DNA from: Ameyamaea chiangmaiensis | GTDB lineage: Bacteria > Pseudomonadota > Alphaproteobacteria > Acetobacterales > Acetobacteraceae | Direction of reading: 5' to 3' | Length of the DNA: 64,000 bases | Assembly (NCBI RefSeq): GCF_025995235.1 | Contig: NZ_BAPT01000025.1 | Span: forward strand, 66,558 to 130,557 | In this document: one piece after another, positions 18,461-27,506 of the stretch | How positions within the stretch are numbered: the stretch's first letter is position 1 | How the letters are laid out: each line of letters opens with the position of its first letter | The notes under the pieces: generated by a model | Databases searched by the model: none | What the model was told of the DNA's origin: nothing | What the model saw: the letters and a program-made list of their open reading frames with translations, nothing else | Made by a program: the position numbers and the translations under genes

Positions 18461-20377
18461 TCAGGCGGCGCGCAAGCTCCCGCGAGCGCGCCAGGCGTTC
18501 ACAAAACGCCCGAACCGCTCACTCATCTGTGCGATCGCGGCTTCGTCGCTGATCGATCCGGCCAGCCACGCGCGTGCGGCGTCGGAGAAGATCGTGCGTC
18601 CGATCGCAAAGCCCTTGACCCAGGGCGTCGCCGTCGACGCCTCGAAGGCCGCTATCAACTGTTCGGCCGGGGCGTCGAGTCCGAGAATGACGATGCCCCG
18701 GCATAGTGGATCATTGGCGTCGATCACCGCACCGATCGCGCGCCACGCGGCCGGATTGTCCTGTCCTTCCAGTTTCCACCAGTCGGGTTTCAGACCCGCC
18801 TCGTACAGCTGGCTCAGCGCGTCGGCCACCGTGTGCTCGGCCAACGGCCCATCGCGCCCTGCGATGATCTCGATCAGAAGGTCGCGGCCCTGTCGGCGGC
18901 AGGCATCCTGGGCACGCTGCAACTCCCGGATCTGTCGGGCACGAAGATCCTCGGAATCGTCGGGGCGATAGAAGCACAGGCATTTGGCGACCTGTTCGCT
19001 CGGCCATTCCGTCATATGGGCGCCCAGACTCCCGCCGGATTCGAAATCGAGAGGACGCGAACCCGTCTTTTCGATCGGCCGCGCCGTCCACAGGCCGGCA
19101 TGGGAGGCGCGGAACAACGCGTCCTGTCCGTAACGACCATCCATGAACAGCCCGAAGCCGGGTGCGCCGTTGGCCACATGCAAGGCCGCTTCGACCGCAA
19201 GGCGTTTGAACCCGGCGATGCGGTCGAACGGTGCCCCGGCCTGACGCGCCATCTCCTCGAGCTGCAGACGGTGGTCGCAGGCCAGCGCCATGATCGGCGT
19301 GGCCTGGACCGGGCGCGTCGTCGCCCAGTGCAGGTGATTAAGGGTGGTGTCGTGACGCAGGGCGCGATGGGTGCTGCCCTGCACCAGAAAATGCTGCAAT
19401 TCCGGCCATGTCGGGATTTCCGACGAGCACAAAAGGCGGGATACGGCAAAGGCGCCGCAGGCATTGGCATAGGTGCAACACGTCTCGAGCGGCTCGTTAC
19501 GCAGCCATCCGCGCAGGAAGCCGGACATGAATGCATCACCCGCACCCAACGTGTTGTAGACGTCGACCGGAAAGCCCGGACCAGTAATGCCGTCTTCGAG
19601 CGCGTTGGGGATCGCGCCGTCAAACGCCACGCACCCCATCGGGCCGCGCTTGCACACGATCGTCGCCTGCGACAGGGCCCGGATCGCGCGTATGGCGTCC
19701 AGCGTGTCCTCATGGCCGCCAGCGATATGCAGTTCCTCTTCCGTGCCGACGATCAGGTCGCATTCCGCCAGGATCGGCGCGAGATCCTGTGTCACCTGCG
19801 CCGACCGGACATAGCGGTTTTCGCCGTCGCCAATGCCCGACAGACCCCAGAGATTGGGCCGGTAGTCCACATCGAAAATGATCCTGCCGCCCTGATCGCG
19901 CATCAGACGCATCGCCTTGCGCTGCGCGGCGGCGGTGTGCGGCCGGGCGAAATGTGTTCCGGTCACGACCAGTGCGCCAGCGCGCGCGACGAACGCGGGA
20001 TCGATATCATCGGGCTCGAGCGCGTTATCGGCACAGTCGGTTCGGTAAAACAATAGCGGAAAACTGCTCTGATCGCGAACGCCGAGGATGGCGAGTGCCG
20101 TCAGACGTGCCGGATCGGTTATCACGCCGTCCGTGCACACGCTCTCGCGTTCAAGCTGTTCGCGGATGAAACGACCGAAATTCTCGTGCCCGACACGGGT
20201 GATCAGGGCGGAGCGAAGGCCAAGTCGCGCGGTCCCGATCGCGATGTTCGCGGGGCAGCCCCCGACGGCCTTGCTGAAGCTGGCCATATCTTCGAGCCGG
20301 CCGCCGATCTGCTGGCCATAGAGGTCGACGGAAGCCCGTCCGATCGTGATGACGTCAAGGGCGGTGGATGCGGTCAT
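18461..20377 (-). CDS. iolC: IolC fusion: 5-dehydro-2-deoxygluconokinase plus DUF2090 aldolase-like domain
   Basis: Residues 1 to about 320 are a PfkB sugar kinase (ITIGRASVDLYG at the start, NTLGAGDAFMSGF as anion-hole/catalytic Asp motif) that phosphorylates 2-deoxy-5-keto-gluconate. Residues from about 335 to 638 form a DUF2090 domain (MALACDHR, DWWKLEG, GFAIGRTIF) with an aldolase-like barrel. It presumably replaces IolJ by cleaving the product into DHAP and malonic semialdehyde; no separate iolJ is seen. The ATG at 20377 was chosen over an upstream one at 20437 because the upstream extension runs across the predicted operators. Confidence 0.92.
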   Translation of the reverse strand: MTASTALDVITIGRASVDLYGQQIGGRLEDMASFSKAVGGCPANIAIGTARLGLRSALITRVGHENFGRFIREQLERESVCTDGVITDPARLTALAILGVRDQSSFPLLFYRTDCADNALEPDDIDPAFVARAGALVVTGTHFARPHTAAAQRKAMRLMRDQGGRIIFDVDYRPNLWGLSGIGDGENRYVRSAQVTQDLAPILAECDLIVGTEEELHIAGGHEDTLDAIRAIRALSQATIVCKRGPMGCVAFDGAIPNALEDGITGPGFPVDVYNTLGAGDAFMSGFLRGWLRNEPLETCCTYANACGAFAVSRLLCSSEIPTWPELQHFLVQGSTHRALRHDTTLNHLHWATTRPVQATPIMALACDHRLQLEEMARQAGAPFDRIAGFKRLAVEAALHVANGAPGFGLFMDGRYGQDALFRASHAGLWTARPIEKTGSRPLDFESGGSLGAHMTEWPSEQVAKCLCFYRPDDSEDLRARQIRELQRAQDACRRQGRDLLIEIIAGRDGPLAEHTVADALSQLYEAGLKPDWWKLEGQDNPAAWRAIGAVIDANDPLCRGIVILGLDAPAEQLIAAFEASTATPWVKGFAIGRTIFSDAARAWLAGSISDEAAIAQMSERFGRFVNAWRARGSLRAA

Positions 20378-20411
20378 GGATTTTATCTCTCTGGCACCGA
20401 ATGAGAGAATA

Positions 20412-20425
20412 GGAATGAAAATTCC
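20412..20425. promoter_or_regulatory. Predicted IolR operator 1 (GGAA-N6-TTCC)
   Basis: GGAATGAAAATTCC is a perfect match to the GGAA-N6-TTCC motif described for the RpiR-type IolR of Sinorhizobium meliloti. It lies 35 bases before the iolC start, in the divergent iolC/iolR region. Binding here is inferred. Confidence 0.75.
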
Positions 20426-20442
20426 ATAGAAAGTCAATTCAC

Positions 20443-20456
20443 GGAATATTCATTCC
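20443..20456. promoter_or_regulatory. Predicted IolR operator 2 (GGAA-N6-TTCC)
   Basis: GGAATATTCATTCC is a second perfect match, 31 bases centre to centre from the first, about three helical turns. The two sites would face the same side of the DNA and allow cooperative repression of both iolC and iolR. Confidence 0.75.
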
Positions 20457-20535
20457 TGTATCAGGGCAAGGTGGTGGGTAGATCCACGTTGTGCCGTAGG
20501 AACATACGTTCTATTTCGGAGGAAGGATCGTCCAC

Positions 20536-21444
20536 ATGCGCAGGAAGGCAGACCCCGCCCCCATGGCTGACCCGGCTTCGACACCTCCGCCCGATTTCGA
20601 CGAGTTTCGACACCTGATCAAGGAGCGGTATGCCACTCTTCCACGCCGGCTGACCCAGCTCGCCGATTTCGTGATGTCGTCGCCGGACGATTTCGCGCTG
20701 GGTACGGTCAGCAGCGTCGCGTCGCATGCGGGCGTGCAGCCATCGACCGTGATCCGGTTCGCGCGGCTCTTCGGGTTTGCCGGTTTCTCGGACATGCAGG
20801 ACGTGTTTCGCGCGCGGCTGCGGGGGCGCCCCCATACCTATCGCGACCGGATCGATGCCCTGCGTCAGGCCGACGGGCGGCTGCCCAGCGTGATGACGTT
20901 GCTGGATGGCTTTTCGGATGCGTTCGAGGCCTCGCTGCGCACCATGCGGCTGCATATGGAGGGCGATCGGCTGGAGCGCGCGGTCGAGATCCTGTCCTCG
21001 TCCGAGACCGTCTATCTGCTTGGCATGCGGCGCTCGGCAGCTGTGGTGGAGTATTTCTCGTATCTTCTGGGCAAGCTCGGTGTGAAGAACATCGTTGTCG
21101 GGTCCGCGACCAACATGGAGACGGAGATCGTCTCGTTCGCCACAGGGCGCGATGCGGCCTTTATCATCAGCAACACTCCCTACGCGCCTCGCACCATCGA
21201 CCTGTTCGCCCAGTTCGAGGCGCAGGGGACACGCCTGGTGGTGTTGACCGATAGTCCGTTCAGCGCCGTGGTGCCGGCCGACGGGGTCTGGTTTGAATTA
21301 ATTGAAGCTGATTTCAAGGGATTTCGCGCCAATTCCGCTGGTATGGTTCTGATCATGACGCTGGCTGCCGCGATAGGGGAGCGCCGTCAGTATCCAGCGG
21401 ACAGCCAGAAATCCGACCGGAGCCGGACTCGCACAACTGCGTGA
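20536..21444 (+). CDS. iolR: RpiR-family regulator of inositol genes (IolR)
   Basis: This 302-residue protein has an N-terminal RpiR helix-turn-helix (about residues 35-100, with VASHAGVQPSTVIRFARLFG) and a C-terminal SIS domain (about 145-285, GMRRSAAVVEYFSYLLGKLG and FIISNTPYAPRTIDL). The SIS domain should bind a phosphorylated pathway intermediate. In rhizobia and Salmonella the IolR repressors belong to this same family, unlike the DeoR-type IolR of Bacillus. It is divergent from iolC with two operator-like sites between, and a third site follows it. Confidence 0.88.
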   Translation: MRRKADPAPMADPASTPPPDFDEFRHLIKERYATLPRRLTQLADFVMSSPDDFALGTVSSVASHAGVQPSTVIRFARLFGFAGFSDMQDVFRARLRGRPHTYRDRIDALRQADGRLPSVMTLLDGFSDAFEASLRTMRLHMEGDRLERAVEILSSSETVYLLGMRRSAAVVEYFSYLLGKLGVKNIVVGSATNMETEIVSFATGRDAAFIISNTPYAPRTIDLFAQFEAQGTRLVVLTDSPFSAVVPADGVWFELIEADFKGFRANSAGMVLIMTLAAAIGERRQYPADSQKSDRSRTRTTA

Positions 21445-21492
21445 CGATCGGCCCTTCGGGTGGTTGGAGGTTGACGGGCACATATAACGAAG

Positions 21493-21506
21493 GGAATATA
21501 AATTCC
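21493..21506. promoter_or_regulatory. Predicted IolR operator 3, upstream of the ABC transporter
   Basis: GGAATATAAATTCC is a third perfect GGAA-N6-TTCC site, 57 bases before the permease ATG. It places the transporter under the same predicted regulator as the catabolic operon. Confidence 0.72.
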
Positions 21507-21562
21507 CAAGGCTGACAAAAATAGAAGAATTGGTTCAAACCGGAAGCCTGTGGAGTTTGCCG

Positions 21563-22708
21563 ATGTCCATCGACACAACGTCCGGCCCATTGCCCGGGCG
21601 CAGCAGCCCCGAATCTCCCGTATCACGCGACGAGCGCCTGCAGACCACGGGCTTTCTCGTCCGTCTGATGCGGCGCCCCGAACTGGGGGCGATCGGTGGT
21701 CTGATCATCGTAGGAATCTTCTTCCTCTTTACCGCAAACAGCGCGATGTTTACGCTCAATGGCGGTCTGACTATCATGAACCCGTCCGCGCAGCTCGGGA
21801 TCATGGCGGTCGCTGTGTCACTGCTGATGATCGGCGGTGAGTTCGACCTCTCGATCGGTTCCATGGTCGCATTTGCCGGGCTTGTGTTCGGTATATTCCT
21901 TCTGGAATGGCATTTTCCGCTTATCATCGCGGTGGCGGCGACGTTGGTGGTCGCAGCCCTTGTGGGTGCCATCAATGGCGCGGTGGTCCAGGCCACACGG
22001 CTGCCGTCGTTCATCGTGACCCTGGCGTTCTTTTTCATTCTGCGCGGCCTGTCGCTGGTCGGTCTGAAGATCGTGACGGGTGGCACGACGCAGCTGCGCG
22101 GCTTTACCGAAGCGACGGCCGACAGTGTGTTTACGCCGCTTTTCTCCGGCTTTGCGTTCAGTGGCCTGTTCCGGCGCCTGGCCGATCTCGGCCTGATCGA
22201 GTTACTCCCCGACGGGACGCCCGCCGCGCCGGGCATCCCCATTGCCGTGGTGTGGTTCGTGTTTTTCACGGCCCTCGCAACATGGTGTCTTCTGAAGACG
22301 AAGGTCGGAAACTGGATTTTTGCCAGCGGTGGCGATGCACGTGCTGCGCGCAACTCCGGCGTTCCGGTCGACCGGGTGAAGATGGGGCTGTTCATCCTGA
22401 CCGCCTGCTCCGCAGCGTTCGTCGGTATTCTGACGGTCATGGATGCCGGGTCGACCGACGCGATGCGCGGCCTGCAGAAGGAGTTCCAGGCGGTGATCGC
22501 GGCGGTGATCGGCGGCTGTCTGCTGACCGGCGGTTACGGATCGGCGTTGGGTGCGTTCTTCGGCTCGATCATCTTCGGAATCGTGTCAATCGGCTTGAGT
22601 TACACGACGTTCGACAGCGACTGGTTTCAGGTTTTTCTGGGCGTGATGCTTCTGATTGCCGTAATTTTCAACAATCACCTACGCCGTAAGGTGACGGGGG
22701 AGCGCTGA
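21563..22708 (+). CDS. Sugar ABC transporter permease (ribose/inositol type)
   Basis: This 381-residue inner-membrane permease of the RbsC/BPD_transp_2 type has about ten hydrophobic helices. It has the conserved SIGSMVAFAGL segment, the LPSFIVTLAFFFILRGLSL motif and the coupling-helix-like SGGDARAARNSGVPVDRVK stretch. The ATG at 21563 follows TGGAG at a proper distance, so a start 33 bases upstream was not used. Lying next to iolR, it probably imports myo-inositol with the two following proteins, like the Iat system of rhizobia. Confidence 0.9.
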   Translation: MSIDTTSGPLPGRSSPESPVSRDERLQTTGFLVRLMRRPELGAIGGLIIVGIFFLFTANSAMFTLNGGLTIMNPSAQLGIMAVAVSLLMIGGEFDLSIGSMVAFAGLVFGIFLLEWHFPLIIAVAATLVVAALVGAINGAVVQATRLPSFIVTLAFFFILRGLSLVGLKIVTGGTTQLRGFTEATADSVFTPLFSGFAFSGLFRRLADLGLIELLPDGTPAAPGIPIAVVWFVFFTALATWCLLKTKVGNWIFASGGDARAARNSGVPVDRVKMGLFILTACSAAFVGILTVMDAGSTDAMRGLQKEFQAVIAAVIGGCLLTGGYGSALGAFFGSIIFGIVSIGLSYTTFDSDWFQVFLGVMLLIAVIFNNHLRRKVTGER

Positions 22709-22711
22709 GCC

Positions 22712-23551
22712 ATGAACCATATCGCCAATAGTATGGGCATGCATCGTGCCCACGAACCGACGCTGCCCGCACGTGGAACGCCGATCATCGAAATTACCGA
22801 TCTCCGCAAGGAGTTCGGACAGGTGATCGCCCTGGCCGGCGTGTCGCTGACCGTCCGTGCCGGGGAGGTTCTGTGTCTTCTGGGCGACAACGGCGCCGGT
22901 AAATCGACCCTGATCAAGACGCTCTCGGGTGTGCATGCGCCTACCACAGGGGCGTTTATGGTCGACGGCGAACCCGCGCGTTTCCGTGGGCCACGCGATG
23001 CGCAAAATGCCGGTATTGCCACGGTCTTTCAAGACCTAGCCATGATTCCTCTCATGTCAATCACGCGCAATTTCTTCATGGGGCGCGAGCCGACGAAGGG
23101 TATGTTTCCTTTTCGCTGGGTCGACTACACTGCGTGCAGCACGGTGACGCACGACCAGATGAAAAAGATCGGCATCGATGTGCGTGATCCGGATCAGGCC
23201 GTCGGCACGCTGTCGGGCGGCGAGCGTCAATGCGTGGCAATTGCCCGCGCGGTGTATTTCGGGGCACGGGTCCTGATCCTTGACGAGCCGACGTCTGCGC
23301 TGGGTGTCGCGCAGACATCGATGGTGCTGAAATACATCAGTCAGGTTCGCGCCGAAGGGCTTGCAGTTATTTTTATCACGCATAATGTCCGTCATGCCTA
23401 TGCGGTGGGCGATGCCTTTACGGTTCTTAACCGTGGAAAAACATTGGGTACATTCCGCAAGAACGAGATCGATATGGAGCAACTGCAAACATTGATGGCC
23501 GGTGGCCGTGAAATGCAGTCTCTGTCTGATGAGCTCGGGGGGATGGTCTGA
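22712..23551 (+). CDS. Sugar ABC transporter ATP-binding protein
   Basis: This 279-residue ATPase has Walker A GDNGAGKST, signature LSGGERQ, Walker B VLILDEPTSALG and switch His in FITHN. It is a single nucleotide-binding domain, whereas RbsA-type proteins have two in about 500 residues. It must therefore act as a homodimer, as in FrcA-like sugar importers. It starts three bases after the permease stop. Confidence 0.92.
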   Translation: MNHIANSMGMHRAHEPTLPARGTPIIEITDLRKEFGQVIALAGVSLTVRAGEVLCLLGDNGAGKSTLIKTLSGVHAPTTGAFMVDGEPARFRGPRDAQNAGIATVFQDLAMIPLMSITRNFFMGREPTKGMFPFRWVDYTACSTVTHDQMKKIGIDVRDPDQAVGTLSGGERQCVAIARAVYFGARVLILDEPTSALGVAQTSMVLKYISQVRAEGLAVIFITHNVRHAYAVGDAFTVLNRGKTLGTFRKNEIDMEQLQTLMAGGREMQSLSDELGGMV

Positions 23552-23615
23552 ACCACCGCACGGCGTAAGAGAACTCTGTTCTGACAAGACGATCTGAAAA
23601 AAAGAGAAAATAAAA

Positions 23616-24554
23616 ATGAAAAAATCGTCTCTCTTTCTTGCTGCATGTCTTTCGGCAGTAGCCTGGGGCAGCCGGTCCTTCGCTGCCGACGCCCCGATCA
23701 CGATTATTTTCGTCGATCACGGTCAGGCGGCGGACCCCTTTCACACGGTCATCAAGAACGGTGCCCAGGCAGCGGCTGCGCAGTTCGGTGTTCACCTCGA
23801 ATTCCGGCAGCCTGACAGCTACGACATGACGCAGATGGCCAATCTTCTGACGGCGGCCGCCAACCAGAGGCCAAGCGGTATCGTCACGACCGTTCCCGAT
23901 AGCGACGCGCTCAAGCGTCCGATCCAGCAGATCATTTCGCAAGGCATTCCGGTTATTGCCACCAACGCTGCCCCGGAGACGGCACGCGCGGTCGGCATCG
24001 CCGTCGACGTCGGGCAGGATGAGACCGTGGCGGGTATGGCGGCCGGCACGGCGTTAAAAAAAGCTGGTGGCACCAACGCGCTGTGTGTCGATCAGGAGCC
24101 CGGAAATGTCGCGCTCGACCATCGCTGCGCTGGCTTCGCCAAGACGTTCGGCAAGTCGAAGATACTGCCCGTCGATCTCGATCCGGCGAACGTCCGTTCG
24201 AAAATTCAAGGCGCTCTACGCGCGGATTCCTCGATCGATACGATTATAGGACTTGGTGCCGCGACTGTGGGCGAGCCTGCGGTCGCGGCCATCAAGTCCA
24301 TGGGTATGACGGGTAAGATCAAACTGGCGGCTTTCGACTTGTCCGCCGGTTTTCTGACCTCGGTGAAGAACGGCGACGCGTTGTTCTCGGTTGATCAACA
24401 GCCTTATCTTCAGGGCTACCTACCCGTTATGTTCCTCGCACTCAAAGCAAAGTATGGTCTTTCGCCATCTGGAGACGTGGCCTCGGGACCGAGTCTGATC
24501 ACGAAGGACCAGGCCGGGTCGGTGATTGACCTATCCGCGAAGGGCATTCGCTAA
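23616..24554 (+). CDS. Periplasmic sugar-binding protein (probable inositol)
   Basis: This 312-residue periplasmic-binding-protein-like I (ribose type) protein has a clear signal peptide (MKKSSLFLAACLSAVAWG, likely cleaved after SFA at about residue 23). The mature part starts with the TIIFVDHGQAADPF strand and ends with the hinge region around DQQPYLQGYLPV. It delivers substrate to the preceding permease. Inositol specificity is inferred from iolR and the catabolic genes. An intrinsic terminator follows about 30 bases after the stop. Confidence 0.9.
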   Translation: MKKSSLFLAACLSAVAWGSRSFAADAPITIIFVDHGQAADPFHTVIKNGAQAAAAQFGVHLEFRQPDSYDMTQMANLLTAAANQRPSGIVTTVPDSDALKRPIQQIISQGIPVIATNAAPETARAVGIAVDVGQDETVAGMAAGTALKKAGGTNALCVDQEPGNVALDHRCAGFAKTFGKSKILPVDLDPANVRSKIQGALRADSSIDTIIGLGAATVGEPAVAAIKSMGMTGKIKLAAFDLSAGFLTSVKNGDALFSVDQQPYLQGYLPVMFLALKAKYGLSPSGDVASGPSLITKDQAGSVIDLSAKGIR

Positions 24555-24583
24555 GCATTCGTCTACCGCGTGATGATGTTCGG

Positions 24584-24615
24584 GAGGCCGGTCGCTTGTC
24601 GACTGGCCTCTTTCA
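24584..24615 (+). terminator. Intrinsic terminator after the ABC transporter operon
   Basis: An 11-bp stem with one mismatch (GAGGCCGGTCG with CGACTGGCCTC) has a 5-base loop and runs into a T-rich tract. It lies directly downstream of the binding-protein gene. Confidence 0.75.
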
Positions 24616-24640
24616 CGTTTTCTTAGAAGAAGACGTATGC

Positions 24641-25729
24641 TCATACTGTTGCGCGCACCGTCACCATGACGGTGGCTGGGCGACCATCACTATGCAGGGT
24701 GGTGTAGACATAATTCGGAACCACGCCCCCTGCAGACCCGGTATACTCGGTTGGATTGCGGGTTAATATGCTGCACGATGCGCAAGAAATCCGTTTATAC
24801 GTATGCTGACAGTAAAACGTATTGAACCGGGTTTGAATATTCAGATTTTTCAGCGGCCACCATACGGTGGACCGGATTGAGCATCCTGTTGGGTGCGTCG
24901 ACGCCTGGCCCGAGCGCGCCATCCGGGCGATCGCTATCGATCTGGAACCGGCTTTCTAAATCAGGAAAGAACTGACCTCTCCCAATTCCTCGATCAAGAA
25001 TTTATCCCTGGGCCGCTTGGTTTATAGACGACGGTGCCCCCGATAGTGCCAAAACTGGTCTGGATAGCCCACGTCCGGATAAAGGGTCAGCCGGTCGATC
25101 TGATCCAGTATGAATGGATCGCCAAAGACACGGTTCAGATATGCGCCAGACCTTCCGTCGAGGAGATTCTGCATCGGCATGCCATCAAGTGTGTTGGCCG
25201 ATTCGACGCCGTGCGCTCCGCACACCGACATGACCGGCGAGGTCATGCCGATACCCTGCTAAGAGATGTACACAGACGGCGCGTTGCGCAGGATCGACAC
25301 GATATCGCCCGATGATCCCTCCTGGCGAGTCGGGGCCGCGCTGATTTCGGCTGCGGCGGATGGACTGTTCTTCACGCGTATCAGGCGTCGCATGTCACAA
25401 ACCGTGATGGATTCCATGCCGGTCGCGCGCTCGACATCGCCCACTGTCGCCTGCGCGGGAGCGGGCTTTACGCTCGCTCCGGGCAGACGGCGGTTTGTTT
25501 GCGGAAATTGGTCGTTCAGCGGACGTACGTTTCGATATGCCCTTTTCGGGCATGGCGCGGCGACAGTGCGCGGATCGACCGGCGGGGCGATAGCCATGCC
25601 GCGTGGATCGCGCTTTGCGACAGGGCAGCGCGCACCCCGTCGGAAGAGATACTCTGCGGAGGGTAGCCTGACCCGCGTCCTGTCTCGCGAACGTCGCAGA
25701 ACTGAGACACATCGGGGTGTTGGCGTCAC
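24641..25729 (-). pseudogene. Decayed TonB-dependent outer-membrane receptor
   Basis: Reading leftward, a plug-domain sequence (DIVSILRNAPSVYIS, then QGIGMTSPVMSV, then ESANTLDGMPMQ) is interrupted by TAG at 25259-25261, in the place of a residue within the plug. The same frame then runs on through RLTLYPDVGYPDQ. At about 25060 the frame must shift to continue as FGTIGGTVVYKP, the usual plug end. After about 100 bases without a consistent frame, a fragment resembling the last barrel strands follows (VYTTLHSDGRPATVM to VRATV, stop at 24641). Most of the barrel, well over 1 kb, is gone. The start of the gene is also unclear. This is a non-functional remnant. Confidence 0.75.
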
Positions 25730-25907
25730 ACCGGCGTGACGTCGCGCAGGCGCGTCTTGAGATAACCGTGTCTGGGGTGACGCATGTCAATGCGGTGTCA
25801 GGCGCCGCGATGACAATGACCGGCAACGACGCGAGCGGTATGCAAGGCCGTCTGCGCGGTTGACCGGCGTCGCCGCCCGGAAACGGGGTGGCCAGGGAGA
25901 AGAACAC

Positions 25908-26687
25908 ATGTCGCTCAAGGGTAAAGTCGCGCTGGTCACAGGTGCCGGGCAGGGGATTGGCAGAGGCATCGCGCTGCGTCTGGCGCGCGAAGGTGCGGCC
26001 CTGTCGCTGGTGGACCTTCGGCAGGGCGCGCTCGACGCCGTCGCAGCCGAGGTCGAGGCGCTGGGCGTGAAGGTCACAACCGCCATTGCCGATGTCAGCG
26101 ATCGCGGGCAGGTCCGCGCCGCGATCGATCACACCGAGACGGCACTTGGCGGGTTCGACGCCATCGTCAACAACGCGGGCATCGCGCAGGTCAAGCCGCT
26201 GGCGGACGTGGAGCCGGCCGACCTGGACAAGATTCTCAACATCAATGTCGGCGGAGTGCTGTGGGGCATCCAGGCCGCCGCCGCACGGTTTATCGAGCGC
26301 GGCACGAAAGGGCGCATCATCAATGCGTGCTCGATCGCCGGGCACGAGGCCTACGCGCTGCTGGGTGTCTATTCGGCGACCAAGTTTGCCGTCCGCGCGC
26401 TGACGCAGGCGGCCGCCAAGGAATATGCCAGCCACGGTATCACCGTGAACGCCTATTGCCCGGGCGTGGTCGGCACGGACATGTGGGTGGACATCGACGC
26501 GCGCTTTGCCGAGTTGACCGGGGCGGCCAAGGGCGAGACCTACAAGAAATACGTCGACGGCATCGCGTTGGGACGCGCGGAGACGGCGGACGACGTCGCC
26601 GGACTGGTGGCGTTCCTGGCCGGTGACGACGCGGCCTATATGACCGGTCAGTCTGTGCTGATCGACGGCGGTCTGGTCTATCGCTGA
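25908..26687 (+). CDS. SDR-family oxidoreductase, acetoin/2,3-butanediol dehydrogenase-like
   Basis: This 259-residue classical short-chain dehydrogenase has GAGQGIG (cofactor loop, residues 12-18), NNAG, the catalytic YSATK and a C-terminal DGGLVYR. The whole-sequence pattern, including GHEAYALLGVYSATK and CPGVVGTDMW, resembles diacetyl/acetoin reductases and meso-2,3-butanediol dehydrogenases. AGGGAGAAG precedes the ATG at 25908, so the longer in-frame version was rejected. It is downstream of the receptor remnant and apparently monocistronic; polyol oxidation is an alternative role. Confidence 0.82.
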   Translation: MSLKGKVALVTGAGQGIGRGIALRLAREGAALSLVDLRQGALDAVAAEVEALGVKVTTAIADVSDRGQVRAAIDHTETALGGFDAIVNNAGIAQVKPLADVEPADLDKILNINVGGVLWGIQAAAARFIERGTKGRIINACSIAGHEAYALLGVYSATKFAVRALTQAAAKEYASHGITVNAYCPGVVGTDMWVDIDARFAELTGAAKGETYKKYVDGIALGRAETADDVAGLVAFLAGDDAAYMTGQSVLIDGGLVYR

Positions 26688-26702
26688 GCCCGGCGCGACG
26701 GC

Positions 26703-26888
26703 CTATTGCCCCCAGAGCGCCACGACGCCCAGCAGCAGCAGGCCAACGCCGATCAGCCCCTCCGACGCGACCAGCAACAGCACACTCTGGCTTTGTGTCT
26801 GGCGACCATAGAGCCAGAGCACCACGCCGACCGCGACACAGATCGTGGCCAGCGTGGTGCAGAGTCGGGTCAGGCGCTTGCGGTCCAT
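26703..26888 (-). CDS. Small two-helix membrane protein of unknown function
   Basis: This 61-residue protein starts at the ATG at 26888 (MDRKRLTR), behind an AAGGA box. It has two hydrophobic helices (about residues 8-28 and 36-58) joined by a short polar GRQTQSQS loop, with a positively charged N-terminus. A longer in-frame start would overlap the arfB stop. It lies 23 bases downstream of arfB on the same strand. No function can be assigned. Confidence 0.6.
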   Translation of the reverse strand: MDRKRLTRLCTTLATICVAVGVVLWLYGRQTQSQSVLLLVASEGLIGVGLLLLGVVALWGQ

Positions 26889-26910
26889 CAGATGAAATCC
26901 TTGGGTTGCA

Positions 26911-27318
26911 TCAGTCCGTGTCGATCCGGCCACCGCGCCCCTGTTTGACGCGCGCGCGATGCGCCTTGCCGGTCAGGCGCCGTTCGCGCGCACCTTTGCC
27001 GGGCCGGGTGGGAATGCGTTTGGGTTCGCGGTGGGACGCCTGGGCCACCAGATCGAGCAGACGTTCGATTGCATCGGCCCGGTTGCGTTCCTGACTGCGA
27101 AACCGCCGCGCCGTGATCACGATCACACCGTCACGCGTCAGCCGCTGCCCCGCCAGACGTTGCAGCGCAATGCTGGTCCGATCGTCCAGCGACGGCGATC
27201 GCCGCGCGTCAAAACGCAACTGAATGGCCGTGGCGACTTTGTTCACGTTCTGGCCGCCCGGACCCGACGACAGGATCGGCGTCAGTTCGATCTCCTCATC
27301 CGGGATGCGGGGCGGCAT
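26911..27318 (-). CDS. arfB: Alternative ribosome-rescue factor ArfB (YaeJ)
   Basis: This 135-residue peptidyl-tRNA hydrolase-like release factor rescues ribosomes stalled on truncated mRNAs. The catalytic GGQ is in SSGPGGQNVNK (about residues 18-28). The C-terminal tail is rich in Arg and Lys (PTRPGKGARERRL, GKAHRARVKQGRGG), as needed to probe the empty mRNA channel. The ATG at 27318 has AGGA six bases upstream and gives the usual family length. Confidence 0.93.
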   Translation of the reverse strand: MPPRIPDEEIELTPILSSGPGGQNVNKVATAIQLRFDARRSPSLDDRTSIALQRLAGQRLTRDGVIVITARRFRSQERNRADAIERLLDLVAQASHREPKRIPTRPGKGARERRLTGKAHRARVKQGRGGRIDTD

Positions 27319-27506
27319 GGGGTGTCCTGACATGGCAAACGGCGCGGCGAGGCATAGCACCGCCCGACGCATTGCGACAGGGCGCCAGACGCACTTCACG
27401 CCCGCCCGGCTTCGTGGCATTGCCGAAAGACCACAGCGAGGGCAACGGTATCGAAACGAAACCGCCGCCCCGGCACCGAGACGACGCGAAAGGCACCGCC
27501 CGTACC

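Noticed and set aside
25669..25862. Coding-like plus-strand frame of about 60 codons without a start codon, ending before the SDR gene
   Set aside because: It begins after a stop, has no start codon or ribosome-binding site, and matches no family I recognise; possibly another decayed fragment.
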